Source: Musa acuminata AAA Group (taxonomy: Eukaryota > Streptophyta > Magnoliopsida > Zingiberales > Musaceae). Taken from it: DNA of 64,000 nucleotides. Location of the stretch: the NCBI RefSeq assembly GCF_036884655.1, contig NC_088330.1, positions 29,583,501 to 29,647,500 of the forward strand, in the 5' to 3' direction. The position numbers and the translations under genes were made by a program. Numbering within the stretch: the first letter of the stretch is position 1; each line of letters begins with the position of its first letter. The notes beneath the pieces are model-generated. The model did not search any database. It was given only the letters and a program-made list of their open reading frames with translations, and was not told the DNA's origin. Of the stretch, positions 1-12,026 are shown piece by piece.

Positions 1-1002
1 GTGAATGAGTATGGGCCATGGAAGGTGGTGTATATAACCCTGAACCGAGTTGTTGAAATGGGTCATCAGCTGTGGGACAACCCACCTAATGTTCACTACG
101 CTCCGTCGTTTTTGGACGGAGTGGATAACTCGTTCTACGTAGAGCTAACAGGAGCAGAATGCCTGGCTGAAAGAGCTTGGTGTACGCCTAAGCCAAGCAA
201 TCATAAGTGAGTCCTGACATTGTTTCTGGAAGCAGCAACCATCGGTGGAGTTGGAGTTTCCTGGCCCTCCTCCCCACCCACGCCATAAAAATGACTCGTA
301 GACTACGAGCTACCAACTGCTAAATAGATGGAAAAGATTGCCACCTTCTTTGAATCATGGAATCGGCGACATTGGAGTCGGAACACCATGATGAGGACTT
401 GTACTTGTTGAAGGGTCGTAGGTAAGGATTACCTTTGCCGCACCTAACCAGTTAGGTTGGAATCTAAAAGCAGCACCTAATCAGATAGCTTGTGAGCTAA
501 ATTAAAACAAGTTCGACCATTCCGTCCAGAATGATCGACCTAAAAATACATTCTTATACTTTCTAAAAGGTAGGCTAGAAACAGAGGAAAAAGGTGAGGG
601 CAGTTGCTCTCGCTCTGAGACATGCCGATAAGTTCTACATCCGTTGGTAAGTCTTAGCGACGAAATCACCTTTCTTGTTTGACTTGTGGGTGTGTTGATA
701 AATCTATATAAAATAGTGTATGGCAACAATGGTCGCAATCTTTTTTCCCAAATGCACATTTGACTGTCATTTCATACGTAAAACAGAAGCGTCAGGGCAA
801 GCAAGAAAACAACTTCAAGAGTAGGTGGAAGGTGGCGTAGTCGTTCCATCTCCGACATTGTTAGTGTCATCTTCGCAAGCAACATAGAGACATCAAAATA
901 GATTGTCTCAGAGCCTCTTAACTTCAAGGTGAATCAATAACATGCCGTAGGATACCCAAGATTCCTTTTTCTTTTTGCCCGGACAAAATACATATAAGTC
1001 AA

Positions 1003-1064
<62 letters not shown>

Positions 1065-2330
1065 AATATTTTTCTTTAGCTCTAAGTTGAGAGGATATCA
1101 ATCACTTAGTACAATAGTTCGATCGATCAATCCCATTAATAATTTTGTGTTTCTAAACCATAGTCCTAGAATTAATCTCTAAGCGCTTTCAATTGGCGTC
1201 AAAAGATCTTGCCCCACTCGCATTTTGTTGTTCCACAAAGTGCATTTCTAGTTTAGCTGGCAAGTCGCTTTTTCAAGAAAGAGCTAATTCTCCTCAATAG
1301 TCTTACAAAAGAAGACAAGGATTGTATTCGATACCATTAGTAAGGTAATAAAAGTAGCCAAGCCATTGCATTCTCTCTTTTGGTATACGAATAGTAAATG
1401 CATCACATTCGTCTTAACTTGTGATGCCTTTGTTAGTATTTAATACATGTATGATGAAATATCTTTCAACCTGGTATAGCATAGAAGCTTTTCCATGGCT
1501 TTCCACCTTGAGTCTCGAAACCACATGGAAGGAGGCCCAATCTACAATTGGAACATCTGAAGTTATATTATGGGCCGATTTCAAGCTTTAGATACAATGT
1601 TTTCTTCCTTGGGCGGCCCTGACACATAACATTTCAAGTTCTTTTCCACTGAAATGGTGTGTTGGATTTGATTATTCAAACCCAGATGGTGAACTAAATC
1701 TTGATCTCATAGACACAGGTCACTACTGGATCTGTATCAAGTGTTGCCATCCACTATCTTAAAACCTCGTCTTTCCAATTCCCCTATCTAGTCAAGGCTT
1801 ATAATTGTCCTATGTTCCTCTCACTGCTAACAAATTATGTACTTGTTGAGGTCCCGATCGATAAATTATAAAGTTTATAGTAGGTGTATTTTTATTCGAG
1901 TCCTACCCCATCTCTAACGAAGGTTACTACTGTTAAGATTAATTGTTTGTCCTTCTAATATATAGATTTACACTTCTATCAAGATTTACAAGTTGTGTCC
2001 ACATCTATTGTCTTGTACATGGGTATGGGTGATTAATCCAATTGCTTAGAACTAAAGAATGAAGCCTACTTTTATTCCATTCACGTTCTTAGGAATCTAA
2101 GATCTAAATCTTTGCTACTTGCAATCTAGGATTGAAACCATATTGAAGTTAGATACGGGCTTAATACTTTCTAAGCTAGTAATTTCAATGATCTATTTTC
2201 TTCTGATTTCTCATTATATCTTTTATATCTTCTTGTCTTCTTACCTAGTGGCCTTGGAATAACACTTCAAAGAATACTACAACATTATTGACAATCTTAA
2301 CTCAAGCTATGTCAACTATTGGTAAGGGAA
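1..2330. other. No recognisable gene; AT-rich intergenic DNA
   Basis: Stops are frequent in all frames. The open stretch at 1-210 (plus) runs in from the window edge and resembles no family I know. It could be the end of a transposon or gene fragment lying to the left. A pure AT microsatellite sits at 1004-1062. The stretch probably consists of decayed repeats, but I cannot assign them. Confidence 0.5.
1004..1062. repeat. (TA)n microsatellite
   Basis: About 29 uninterrupted TA dinucleotides are visible in the sequence. Confidence 0.95.
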
Positions 2331-2339
2331 GTATAACAT

Positions 2340-4596
2340 TCCTTCATTGACAATGATGGCTTCGAATTTTAGCTTTGGCGATCCTTCTCCCCTTAGTCCC
2401 TCCCACCTGATGCTCCCTCTTGTAAATGTTCCTTCTTTTTTTGATGGCACTCGCCCTACTTCCAATATTCTCTGCCTATCCTCTTCTGCTTAGACTAGAG
2501 GCGATTCCTCTATATCCTCATATGGTGACCCTAGTAAGAGAGATGATTCCTCTGAATCATCCTCTTTAAGCACAAAGGGTGTCCACGATGGTGTTGGCAC
2601 TTCCTAACCTTTTTTGGTTACCGTAAAGAGCCAAATAGGAAGGCTTGCCCCGATATCCTAGTCAAGCCTATTTCGCGAGACGAATGAGGTGTGTGACTAG
2701 ATAGATGCCTCTCCATTAGCGTCCAAGCTTCTCAAGATATAAGGGCAAATGATAAGAGTGATCGATCTTGGTATTGAGGTCATCAATGCCGCTAAAGATG
2801 AATGGAGGATGAGCCTTTACAATAAATTCTTTGAGCATACTCCTCCTCTAGAACTGATTAAAGGTGTCCTTCCACACCTATAGTATCTTGAGTTAGGATG
2901 CTATATCAACCTTACAGTAGGATTTTTTTTTATTTCTAATTTTTCTTAAAATTTGACTTATCCAATGTTCTATTGGGTGGCCCCTAGTTTGTCTATGGGC
3001 AAGCCCTTTCCTCATCCCTTGGATGCCTTTCTTTCAGCGCCTTATAGAAATAAATGAAATAATTTTCACATGGATTCAATTTTTAGGGCTACCTATAGAA
3101 TTGCTTCAATCTAGTGTACTAAATCTAATTATTTTGAGAGTAAGAAAGCGTCTCAAATTAGATCAAATCATACTAACTAGGACCAGAGGTAAGTTTGTTA
3201 AAGTGTATGTTCTTCTAGATATCTCCAAACCTCTCTACCTTAGGAGATTTCAATCAAAGCTGGAAACCATCAGCTCTTCCAATTAATTGCTTTTGAGAAC
3301 ATTCCAAACCTCTACTTCAAATACAATAGATTAAGTCATAAAACTAGTAAATGTAGGGTTTTCATTCTGAGGGGATATTAGCGTTTAAGGTTGACTATGC
3401 GATCCGGTTCCATTGAGTAGGCAACCGGATGCAAATGTAGACATAGAGTCTCTTACTTTGCTTTCAACACTACAAGTGTAAGAATAATAGCCTAAAACAA
3501 GTTCTCTAGAGGACATAGGGGGTGAGAGGGATCCTAACCAGAAAGGGTTTGAGGAGTTCTAAATCACATTTTTGTAAACGAACTATCTTATATGGAACTG
3601 TAAGGGTGCTATTAAAAGAGAATGTAAGGAAACCTTATCTAGTTTAATTAATTTGATTTAATTAAATCACATAACATTAATCTTTTTGTTCTATTTGAAA
3701 CTAGAGTGATCAAAGAGAGACATTCTGATGGAGGTTGGAAAAGAATTCGCAAGGAGACTTTGAGCTATCCTCGGGGTGCTCTAAAGGGATTTTGGTGACC
3801 TTAATCTATAAGACTCCTTAAAAACTTAATTTATTAGTTAAAACGGAAGGTAAACTAATCTAGCTCTTATCTACTATTTATGCTAGTAATGTTTCTAATT
3901 ATAAAAGTAATTTATGATATCGTGGCTTTTATGTAGTGATATAAATTCTTTGTCTCTTCTACTAAGGATAAAATAAGTGGTCAGTCATTTTCTTTTACTC
4001 CTACTTAAGACTTTTAGGATTTTATCTCCAATAATAGTCTTATTGATCTTAGTTTCCTTAGTAATAGATTCATGTGATACAAGTCTAATACAATTACTAT
4101 TAAACTTGATTATATTTTTGTGAATAAACAATGGTTCTCTATTTATGATTGCTTAGTGATTAAGTAGCTTTTGATCATTCCTATATTTTCATTAGTTTAG
4201 GCCACGCACAAAGCATACATCATGGAAGGAAGGTGTTTCATTTTGAGCAATTTTTGTTCGAGGACCCTTTGGTCTATAGGCAAGTTTGTAGTGAATTAGT
4301 TTCATATAGATAGGAGGGTAACCATCTTTCTACTCTAACTAATTACATTTCTAATATCTTTCATAAACTCTTCTAAGTGAAATCCCAACCTTAATGGTAG
4401 CCTTAGGCCTTAAATAAGATTGTTTCTTTTAAGGATTCTGAGATTGAGAATAGGGACATTCTTGGCAACTTCTTTGGTGATGATGTTGCTAATCTTTGAT
4501 CCTTCTCTAATCAACTTATTATACTAGAGTTGAATATTAAGTGGTGGGCTATGGCTAAATTTAATTGGTTTGAGAACAAAAACTCTAGATTCTTTC
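2340..4596 (+). mobile_element. Plant LINE (L1-type), 5' part, decayed and split
   Basis: The 5' half of a non-LTR retrotransposon. An ORF1-like region (about 2350-3290) holds a DUF4283-type stretch: AKDEW near 2800, then W-I-x-F-x-GLPIELL and KLDQIILT-x-TRGKFVKVYV at 3070-3225. ORF2 follows. Its endonuclease starts near 3588 with the typical WNCKGA, then LFVLFETRV near 3690, and NRFMWY and KLDYIFVNKQW near 4060-4130. Many stops and frameshifts show it is dead. The element is interrupted at 4596/4597 by an LTR insertion and resumes at 9201. Removing the insertion and one target copy restores the local reading frame. Confidence 0.85.
3023..3286 (+). pseudogene. LINE ORF1 fragment (DUF4283-like)
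   Basis: An 87-residue open segment within the LINE ORF1. It carries the order WIQFLGLPIELLQ, then an I-x-x-VRKRLKLDQ segment, then FVKVYVLLDISKPL. This is the RNA-binding-like core preceding the zinc knuckle in plant LINE ORF1 proteins. No zinc knuckle could be found downstream in frame. It is a relic, not a gene. Confidence 0.7.
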
Positions 4597-4894
4597 TATC
4601 ATGACCCGAGTCTAATGGGCTAATTGGCCTATCAACTTTGTTTGGTCCAAACCACTAACCAAAATACTTAAGCTAAAGTTGATAATAGTATACTCATCAA
4701 ACCCTTATAAGTCAGCCTTAATCTTGCCCAGGGGTGTTATAGATTCTTTCTATCATGACCCGAGTCTAATGGGCTAATTGGCCTATCAACTTTGTTTGGT
4801 CCAAACCACTAACCAAAATACTTAAGCTAAAGTTGATAATAGTATACTCATCAAACCCTTATAAGTCAGCCTTAATCTTGCCCAGGGGTGTTAT
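4587..4894. repeat. Perfect 154-bp tandem duplication (LTR plus 10 bp of flank)
   Basis: The segment 4587-4740 is repeated, identical by eye, at 4741-4894. Each copy begins with the 10 LINE-derived bases agattctttc and continues through one whole short LTR ending gtgttat. Because the flank is included, the duplication happened after the LTR element landed in the LINE. Confidence 0.95.
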
Positions 4895-5080
4895 AATCAC
4901 CCCCACTCAAAGGCTTGATTTCTCGTCAAGGCTCAACATAACCCAGATCAAGCCCTAGTGTGAGGTGTAGCCCATGGTGGCTCCACGCCATGATGAGTCC
5001 TTTGACTCCGTCTACGGGTAGCCCTTTCCTACTCGAGCCCCTTCATCATGCCCAAATGATAGGTTGGCTCTGATACCAAA
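4895..5080 (-). mobile_element. TRIM-like miniature internal region
   Basis: 186 bp lying between two LTR copies. It starts with a polypurine tract on the minus strand (complement of atcacccccactc) and ends with the tRNA-Met primer site. It has no coding capacity. Its first ~150 bp match the Gypsy internal sequence at 5246-5400, and its last ~40 bp differ and contain the primer site. This is the architecture of a terminal-repeat retrotransposon in miniature, which would be mobilised by a full element. Confidence 0.65.
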
Positions 5081-5245
5081 TGTCATGACCCGAGTTTAAT
5101 GGGCTAATTAGCTTATAACTCCATTTGGTCTCAACCATTGACCAAAATGCTTAAACTGAAATTGATAATAGTATACTTATCAGACCCTTATAAGACAATC
5201 TTAATCTTGCCCACTTTCGATGTGGGATTAATCAGGGGTGTTACA
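5081..5245 (-). repeat. Gypsy LTR, 3' copy (165 bp)
   Basis: It begins tgtcatgaccc and ends gtgttaca in plus reading, so it has TG..CA ends on either strand. It is nearly the same as 9030-9195 and is followed by the polypurine tract at 5246. On its left side it also abuts a primer binding site, so it serves as an LTR for both the Gypsy element and the miniature unit. Confidence 0.85.
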
Positions 5246-5849
5246 ATCACCCCCACTTAAAGGCTTGATGTCCTCGTCAAGCCCAACATAACCCAGATCA
5301 GGCCCTAGCATAGTGCATGTGAGACATAGCCCAATGGTAGCTCCACGCCATGACGAGTCCTCTGACCCCGTCTACGGGTAGTCCTTTTCTACTTGAGCCA
5401 AATAAAAACTAAAACTTTTATTTTCAAGAAAAGGTAGGAAAACCTACCTCTTGTCAGCAGGGTGTAATTCCTCATTCCTCCCACTATAGGGCTCGACTAT
5501 GTAAGGAACGAAGGAGAGAAATCTCTCCCCTTAAATAGGAGGAGGTGAGCCTCCATTAAAGGAAGTTTATTTTTATTTTTATTTTTATTTAATATAGATT
5601 ATTTTTATTTAATATATTAATAAATATGATCTCAACCTATTTGGAATGCTTAATAGTTATTTCCTAATTCGTATTAACAAATTAAAAAATAGATTAAGAT
5701 TTCCTAAATTACAATAGTAAGTAAGGAAAAAAATTAATTCCTAACTTAAATATTTGATTTGATTACATTTCTCCCCTCCTATAAGAAATTTGATCCCCAA
5801 ATTTAGCTCACCTTAATAGAATAGATGAGGATACTCCTCTCATATATCT

Positions 5850-8800
5850 TCTTCTTTTTTCCACGTTGCCTCTTAGTCTAAATGGTGTTGCCAACGAATC
5901 TTTACCAATGGTATAATTTTATTCCTTAGAACATGTTCTTTCCTTTCCAAGATTTGGGTTGGTTGTTCTCCAAAAGTGGCATCATCTCTTAATTGTAGAG
6001 GTTGGTAAGATATGACATGTGATGGATCTCTGATATATCTTTGAAGCATAGACACATGAAATATGGATGCTAGCCAAAGCTGGGGGGTAATGCTAATCTG
6101 TATGCCACAGGCCCATAAGATCTCAAATGGGCCAATGAATCTTGGGGCTAACTTTCCCATTTGACCAAATCACATAACTCCTTTGGTTGGCGGCACTTTT
6201 AAGAAGACGTGCTCACTAACTTCGAACTCTAGATCTCTTTGCCTTCGATCTACATCACTTTTCTGACGACTTTGAGCTATTAATAATCTTTGGTGTATAA
6301 TTTGAATATTATCAGCATCTTTTTGAATTAATTGAGGTCCCAAAAGCTTTTATTCTCTTACCTTATCCCAATATACAGGTGCTCTGCACTTTCTTCCATA
6401 AAGAACTTCAAATTAAACTATATGTATTCTAGAGTGGTAACTATTATTATAAGAAAACTCAATTAGGTGTAAGTGCATATCCCAACTCCCACCAAAGTCC
6501 AAAGCACATGCTCTTAAGAGATCTTCAAGAGTTTGTATTGTCCTTTCAGATTGGCCATCAGTTTAGGGGTGAAAAACTATACTAAACTTTAACTGCGTGC
6601 CCAAAGATTTTTGTAGACTTCCCCAAAATTTAGAGGTGAACTTTGGATCTCTATATGAGATAATGCTAACTAACACCTCATGATATCGAATAATCTCCTT
6701 AATATATAAGCCTGCCAGTCTATCCAATAGATACTTCTTGTTAATAGGAAGAAAGTGAGTAGATTTAGTAAGTTTGTTTACTACTACTCAAATTTCGTCA
6801 TATCCTTTCGCAGTCTTGGGTAATCTTATCACAAAATCCATAGTGACTTGCTCCCACTTCCATTTAGGAATCGAAATCCTTTGTAATTTTCCTACAGGCA
6901 ATCGGTGTTCTATCTTCATCTGCTAGCATATCAGACATTTAGAAACAAACTTTGTTATATCTCTCTTTATACCATGCCACTAGTAGTTTTGGCGTAAATC
7001 TCGATACATCTTAGTAGTCCCAGGATGGATATTAAATTTTGATCTATGTGCCTCCTTCAATAATTGCATCTTTATTTGATGGTTTTCGAGAACATAAAGT
7101 CGATTGTAGAATGTAACAGAACCATCTTCGGCTTGGAGGAATTCGGGTCTAGATCCTTGAGCTATTTCTTTAACTATCATCTGAAGATATGTATCTTCCT
7201 TCTGACATTCTTTAACATTTTTCACCAAACGTGATTGTGCTATCAAACACGCAAGAAAACCTTTATTTGTCTCCGATAAAAGTTTAAGTTTTAAATATGC
7301 CAACTCCATCATCATAGAATTCCTTTGAATATTCATATATGATACAAGACTATAAGTATTTCTGCTTAAGGAATCAACAATTACATTAGCCTTCCTAGGA
7401 TGGTAGTTGATATTAAAATCATAATCCTTTATAAATTCCAACTATCTTCTATGTCTCATATTTAAATCTTTCTGTGTGAAAATATATTTGAGACTCCTAT
7501 AAACTATGAAGATTTCAAAAGTCTGTCCATAGAGATAATGCCTCCAAATTTGTAATGCAAAAATGATAGCTGCTAGCTCTAAGTCATGAGTAGAATAGTT
7601 CTTCTCATGAGGCTTTAATTGCCTAGATGCATAAGTAACCACTCTTTCGTTTTGCATCAGAATACAACCAAGCCCTTGTAGTGAGGCGTCACTATATACT
7701 ATAAAACCTTCTCCTCCCAAAGAAATCACCAAGATAGGAGCACTAGTCAATTTCTTCTTCAATTTTTGAAAACTTTGTTGACATTTATCATCCCACATGA
7801 ACCTTATATTCTTTTGTGTCAACCTAGTCAACGGTGCTACTATTTTTGAAAAACCTTTTACGAATCTTCTATAGTATCCGGTCAAACCCAAGAAGCTTCT
7901 AATCTCCAAAACATTAGAAGTCTGCTTCCATTTTAACACAGATTCAATCTTGTGAGGGTCAACAGATATACTAGCACTTGAAATTACATGACCGAGAAAC
8001 ATAATTTCATTGAGCCAGAAATTACACTTGCTTAATTTGGCATAGAGTTTCTCTTGCCTTAGGACTTCTAGAACTGTCTTAAAATGATGTTCATGCTCTG
8101 CTCTGCTTTTAAGAGTAAATCAAGATATCATCAATGAACACAATTATAAATTTATCAAGATAAGGGTGGAACACCCTGTTCATGAGATCCATGAAGGCAG
8201 CCGGTGTATTTGTGAGTCCAAAAAGCATTATTAAGAATTCATAATGACCATATCTTATTCTAAAAGTAGTGTTCTATATGTCTCCTTCCCTTATCTTTAG
8301 TTGATGATACTCGGATCTCAAATCAATCTTCGAATATACCTGAGTACCTTGAAGTTGATCAAATAGATCATCTATTCGTGGAAGGGGATATTTATTATTT
8401 ATGGTCACTTGGTTGAGTTGTTTATAATTGATGCATAGTCGCATAGATCCATCTTTCTTCTTTACAAATAGGACAGGGGCACCCCAAGGTGATACATTGG
8501 GTCGAATAAAACCCTTGTCCAAAAGCTCTTGGATTTGTTTCTTTAACTCCTCCAACTCAATTGGTGTCATTCTATATGAGGGTTTAGAAATAGGTGTAGT
8601 GTTATGTAGAAGATCAATTATAAATTCAACCTGCCTATTTGGTGGCAATGCAAGTAGATCTTCAGGAAAAACATCTAAAAAATCCCGTATAATGGGGATG
8701 TCATTTAATACCGGCTTCTTAGATTCTTCTCCATAAATGAAGGCTAAGTATCCCCGACATCCTTTCAGTAATAGGGTAGCATTCAAGGCTGAAATAATAA

Positions 8801-8949
8801 AAGGAAACTTTTCTTGAATCCCAATGAACTTGAAAAATGGTTGATCTAGGGGTGAGAAAGTAACCGTCTTTTGGAAATAATTGATACTTGCATGGTATGT
8901 TGAAAGTAATAGTAATAACGTAGTTTCTATATATCTGATCAACTATCAA
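5850..8949 (-). pseudogene. Chromovirus (Tekay/Del-like Gypsy) pol remnant, gag missing
   Basis: Read on the minus strand, the order is: protease C-terminal tail ([14 protein letters not shown] near 8885), RT with [18 protein letters not shown] and [16 protein letters not shown] near 8480-8340, [13 protein letters not shown] and the active-site FIDD near 8130, RNase H ([14 protein letters not shown], 7700), integrase zinc-finger region (7100-6930), integrase core ([25 protein letters not shown]), and a GKLAPRFIGPFEIL segment followed by a chromodomain-like VKIRWQHH..EATW. Stops break it, for example at 8274-8276, 6980-6982 and 5873-5875. Gag and most of the protease are absent: only about 80 bp separate the protease tail from the LTR at 9030. 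It cannot be autonomous. Confidence 0.9.
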
Positions 8950-9029
8950 AGAGTTTCTATACCTTTAATAATAGATCTCGAGGCTTTAAATAATCATTGA
9001 GTGACAGGACCTTAGATCATGCTACCAAA

Positions 9030-9195
9030 TGTCATGACCCGAGTTTGATACGCTAACTGACCTATCAACTTCGTTTGGTCCAAACCATTGACCAAAATGC
9101 TTAAACTGAAGTTGATAATAGTACACTCATCGGATCCTTATAAGTCAGTCTTAATCTTGTCCATTTTCGATGTGGGACTAATCAGGGGTGTTACA
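9030..9195 (-). repeat. Gypsy LTR, 5' copy (166 bp)
   Basis: Plus reading runs from tgtcatgacccgag to aggggtgttaca. The adjoining primer site (9015-9029, minus reading TTTGGTAGCATGATC) is mutated compared with the copy at 5064-5078. The right target duplication CTTTC follows at 9196-9200. Confidence 0.85.
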
Positions 9196-9200
9196 CTTTC

Positions 9201-11650
9201 ACAATGTGGCTAACTATAAGAATAAAAAAATGTTATGCTACTATAGACTTGCAATTAGTGATCTTATGCCCTAGGTGATTGCTAATTGCTATGCTAATTT
9301 ATAGAGTTCTCCTTCTACTTTATTTTGTGATTATTGGTCTCCTAATTTTTCTATTCCCTCCTATGCTCATGAGATCCTTTGCAAGGAGTTTTCTTCAATT
9401 AAAATTTCCTTGGCCCTTAGACACATGGGGAAAGGAAAAGGTCTTGAGTTGAATTGGTTTAACACTGAGTTCTTCTAAGAGAAAATCATGGTTAAGATTC
9501 TTCATGCCTTTAATGATTTTCATGCAAAGTTCATTGTGCCATCTAATTGGAATGAAATTGTGCTATCGAATTGGAATAAAACTTGTTTTCATTCCTAAAA
9601 AAATCAATACTTTCCATGATTTTGAATTTAGATCGATTGCCCTCTATAATATTATTTAAAAGCTTTTTACTAAGGTTTTAGCCAACAAGACACATTAAAT
9701 GGATTGGTTAGCCAAGAGTAATATACTTTTATACCTAGTAGAAATATTCATAATAATATTATTATTAGTGAGTTGGCTCCCGCGATGTGTAGATCGAAAG
9801 GGAAAAATCTCTTTATCCTCCTCAAGTTAGATATTGAAAATACTTATGATTCTTTGTCTTCAAAAGCTACTAGATTGGTGATGTCCAAAATAAAATTTCC
9901 TACTAGGTTCATTAATTGGATTTTATCTTGTATCTCATCCCCTCTCTTTTCTTGCCTTAGTAATGGTCTCTAATCTAATTAGTTTAATAATAAAAGGTGC
10001 ATTTGACACAGGGATCCTACATCTCTCTACTTGTTTATTTTGATCTTATAATTACTTTTAAATCTTAAGTGTATTTCTCCTTTCAACTTAAAAGGTATCC
10101 TGATTTTGCATCTTCTTTTTATTGATGATTTGATTATTACTTTTAGGACTAATAAGAAATCCATTGAGTCTAAGGTATTTTCAAGACGTTTAAAAAATTG
10201 ATAAGCCTTGAAATTAACCCTACCAAATCAACTATTTACTTCCCTAAGTATTGTAGATTGAGGTTAAACATCAGGTGTGTAATGCCTTTGGTATCAAAGA
10301 AGGTACTTGGCCCTCTAACTGTCTCAAAGAATATATCAACTTTGGTAGTTAGTAAGATCCAAGAGTGGTGTAAGGGATTGCTTTCTCTAGTTGAAAAATT
10401 GATTATAATCAATACTACTATCAATTCCATTCCTGCTCATATTCTTATGAATTCTTGGATCAATGATAAGATTCTTAATATACTATCTAAGTTAGCTAAA
10501 GATTTCTAGACCCATGATAATCGAAGAATTCACCTTTTAAGTTGAGATATGATGTGTATGGCTAAGGAGGAAGGTGGTCTTGGGATTAGAGATTTTATTA
10601 TAGTGAAAAAAGCTATATGCACCAAAAGAATCCTTCCTTGGGGCAAAGTATGGTGGATTACATGCTTTTTGGAGTTTTAGAAGTATATACAAACTCTTGG
10701 GTGCCATTAAGGATGAATTTTGCAAGGTATGGAGATGGTAATAATACCTTCATTTGGGATGACTCATGGTTAGATACTACACTCCTCTGCATGTGGTTTG
10801 CCTATATAAATATGGATGAGATGATAAACTTTGATAGGGTTGTTGATTTGATGAGTGGGTGCAACTAGAATGTGGATAAAGTTATTCTGGTCTTTGAACC
10901 TCTTTGAGGGGAAAGAATCATAAGGATTCACTTGTCGAGTGAGCCCAATGATGATACTTGGTTCTCGACTAAAGGCCCCACTAGGTAGCTGGCGATTAAG
11001 GCTTAGTCTAGCTGAAAGGTGATTTGGCATTTGAAGGTTGCTCCAAGGATAAAAAGTCTTCTCATAAAAATTATACATTGTTAGACGAATGTGTCACTGC
11101 TATTATCATTTTTTGGATTCGATGGACCATATTTTTATTGAGTGCAGGTATGCTTTTGAATTCTGGTGTCTTATATAACAACAAATTGGTTTTTCTTTTG
11201 ATCTTATCAAGTCCTGCCTAGAAGAATCTGATGCCTTTTTTATTTATGCCATTATGCAGGGGGTGCGGGCTATGTTTTGGAGGAAAGATCTCTTCTTCCT
11301 ACTGGGTTATGGAGGCCAAATGCTACGCACTCTTGGCTGGGTTAAGAAAGGTAGAGGAGTTTAACTTGTCCCAGCTTTTTATTCACACTGACAACTAGAG
11401 CTTGGTTCATTTTGTCCACGGAACTACTCCAGTTCCATGGCTCCTGTGTTCTCTTATCATAGGAACATTTGTAATAGACTGTCTATTTGCAACATAGAAT
11501 TTTTTCAAGAGAAACAGCTGGTTTGCCGATAGTGCTACCAATTTTGGGAGATCTTGTTCTTCTCCTTATTTTTGTGAAGTTGCTTATGTTACAAGTGCAG
11601 GTTTTGTGTTGAACTCTTAAGCACTTTATATAGAGCCTTACTTTTACATT
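9201..11650 (+). mobile_element. Plant LINE (L1-type), 3' part with RT and RNase H
   Basis: Continuation of the LINE ORF2. HNVANYKNKK at 9200-9230 joins the ...NSRFF left at 4596. The reverse transcriptase follows: FHSxKKINTFHDFEFRSI-type core near 9590, LLKLDIENTYDSLS at 9820, and the active-site region LLFIDDLIITF at 10105-10140. A zf-RVT-like region lies near 10980-11110. An RNase H-like domain follows near 11310-11560 with AKCYALLAGLRKV, IHTDN and NSWFADSA. RNase H at the C-terminus is known for plant L1-type LINEs. It is full of stops. The 3' end is not sharply defined. Confidence 0.85.
9773..9973 (+). pseudogene. LINE reverse transcriptase fragment
   Basis: Sixty-six open residues containing ILLKLDIENTYDSLSSKATR and FPTRFINWILSCIS followed by FSCLSNG. 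This matches the LINE RT block in which the first catalytic aspartate lies in K-L-D-x-x-x-A-Y-D; here the pattern is K-L-D-I-E-N-T-Y-D. It is a relic within the split LINE. Confidence 0.8.
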
Positions 11651-12026
11651 CAAAAAATATTTATAGGAGATTTTGTTTTACTTTATCTTTATGCACTTTC
11701 CTCTATTCAACAAAGTTCCTCAGTGCCCATATGTTAGATGATGTTTATAAGCAAGCACGCAAACATGTTTTATTTTTTGGTGTCACATGGGGATCGAGGA
11801 TTATGATATGTGGATGACTTTCGATATGTTAATATTATCTTATCAATACGTCAATGTCCACTTGAATGATATTTTAGTATTTTATTGGACATATCATATG
11901 AGACCTGAACCTATGAGCAACATAGTTTCAATAAGGAGGCTTATCCGGCTCCATGTTATGAGCCATATGGCTCCAATATGGTTACACGTTATATTATATG
12001 AAAACCATGAGGCTAATTCACAATAG
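11651..12026. other. No gene seen
   Basis: Probably the 3' flank of the LINE and unassigned AT-rich DNA. The 79-residue open frame at 11787-12026 has no recognisable motif. Confidence 0.5.

Larger units (their letters stand above)
4597..9195 (-). mobile_element. Composite Gypsy (chromovirus) insertion with extra LTRs
   Basis: The insertion runs from tatcatgacc (4597) to gtgttaca (9195) and is bounded by the target duplication CTTTC (4592-4596 and 9196-9200). From left to right it holds a duplicated short LTR (4597-4740, 4751-4894), a 186-bp miniature internal region (4895-5080), an LTR (5081-5245), a Gypsy internal region with pol on the minus strand (5246-9029) and an LTR (9030-9195). A primer binding site complementary to initiator tRNA-Met lies at 5064-5078 (minus reading TGGTATCAGAGCCAA). 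A purine tract (minus reading AAGTGGGGGTGAT) lies at 5246-5258. The layout suggests recombination between a full element and a miniature relative sharing its LTR. Confidence 0.85.

Noticed and set aside
1..210. Edge open frame as a gene end
   Set aside because: No recognisable motif, and no splice or polyadenylation context. Kept only as unassigned sequence.
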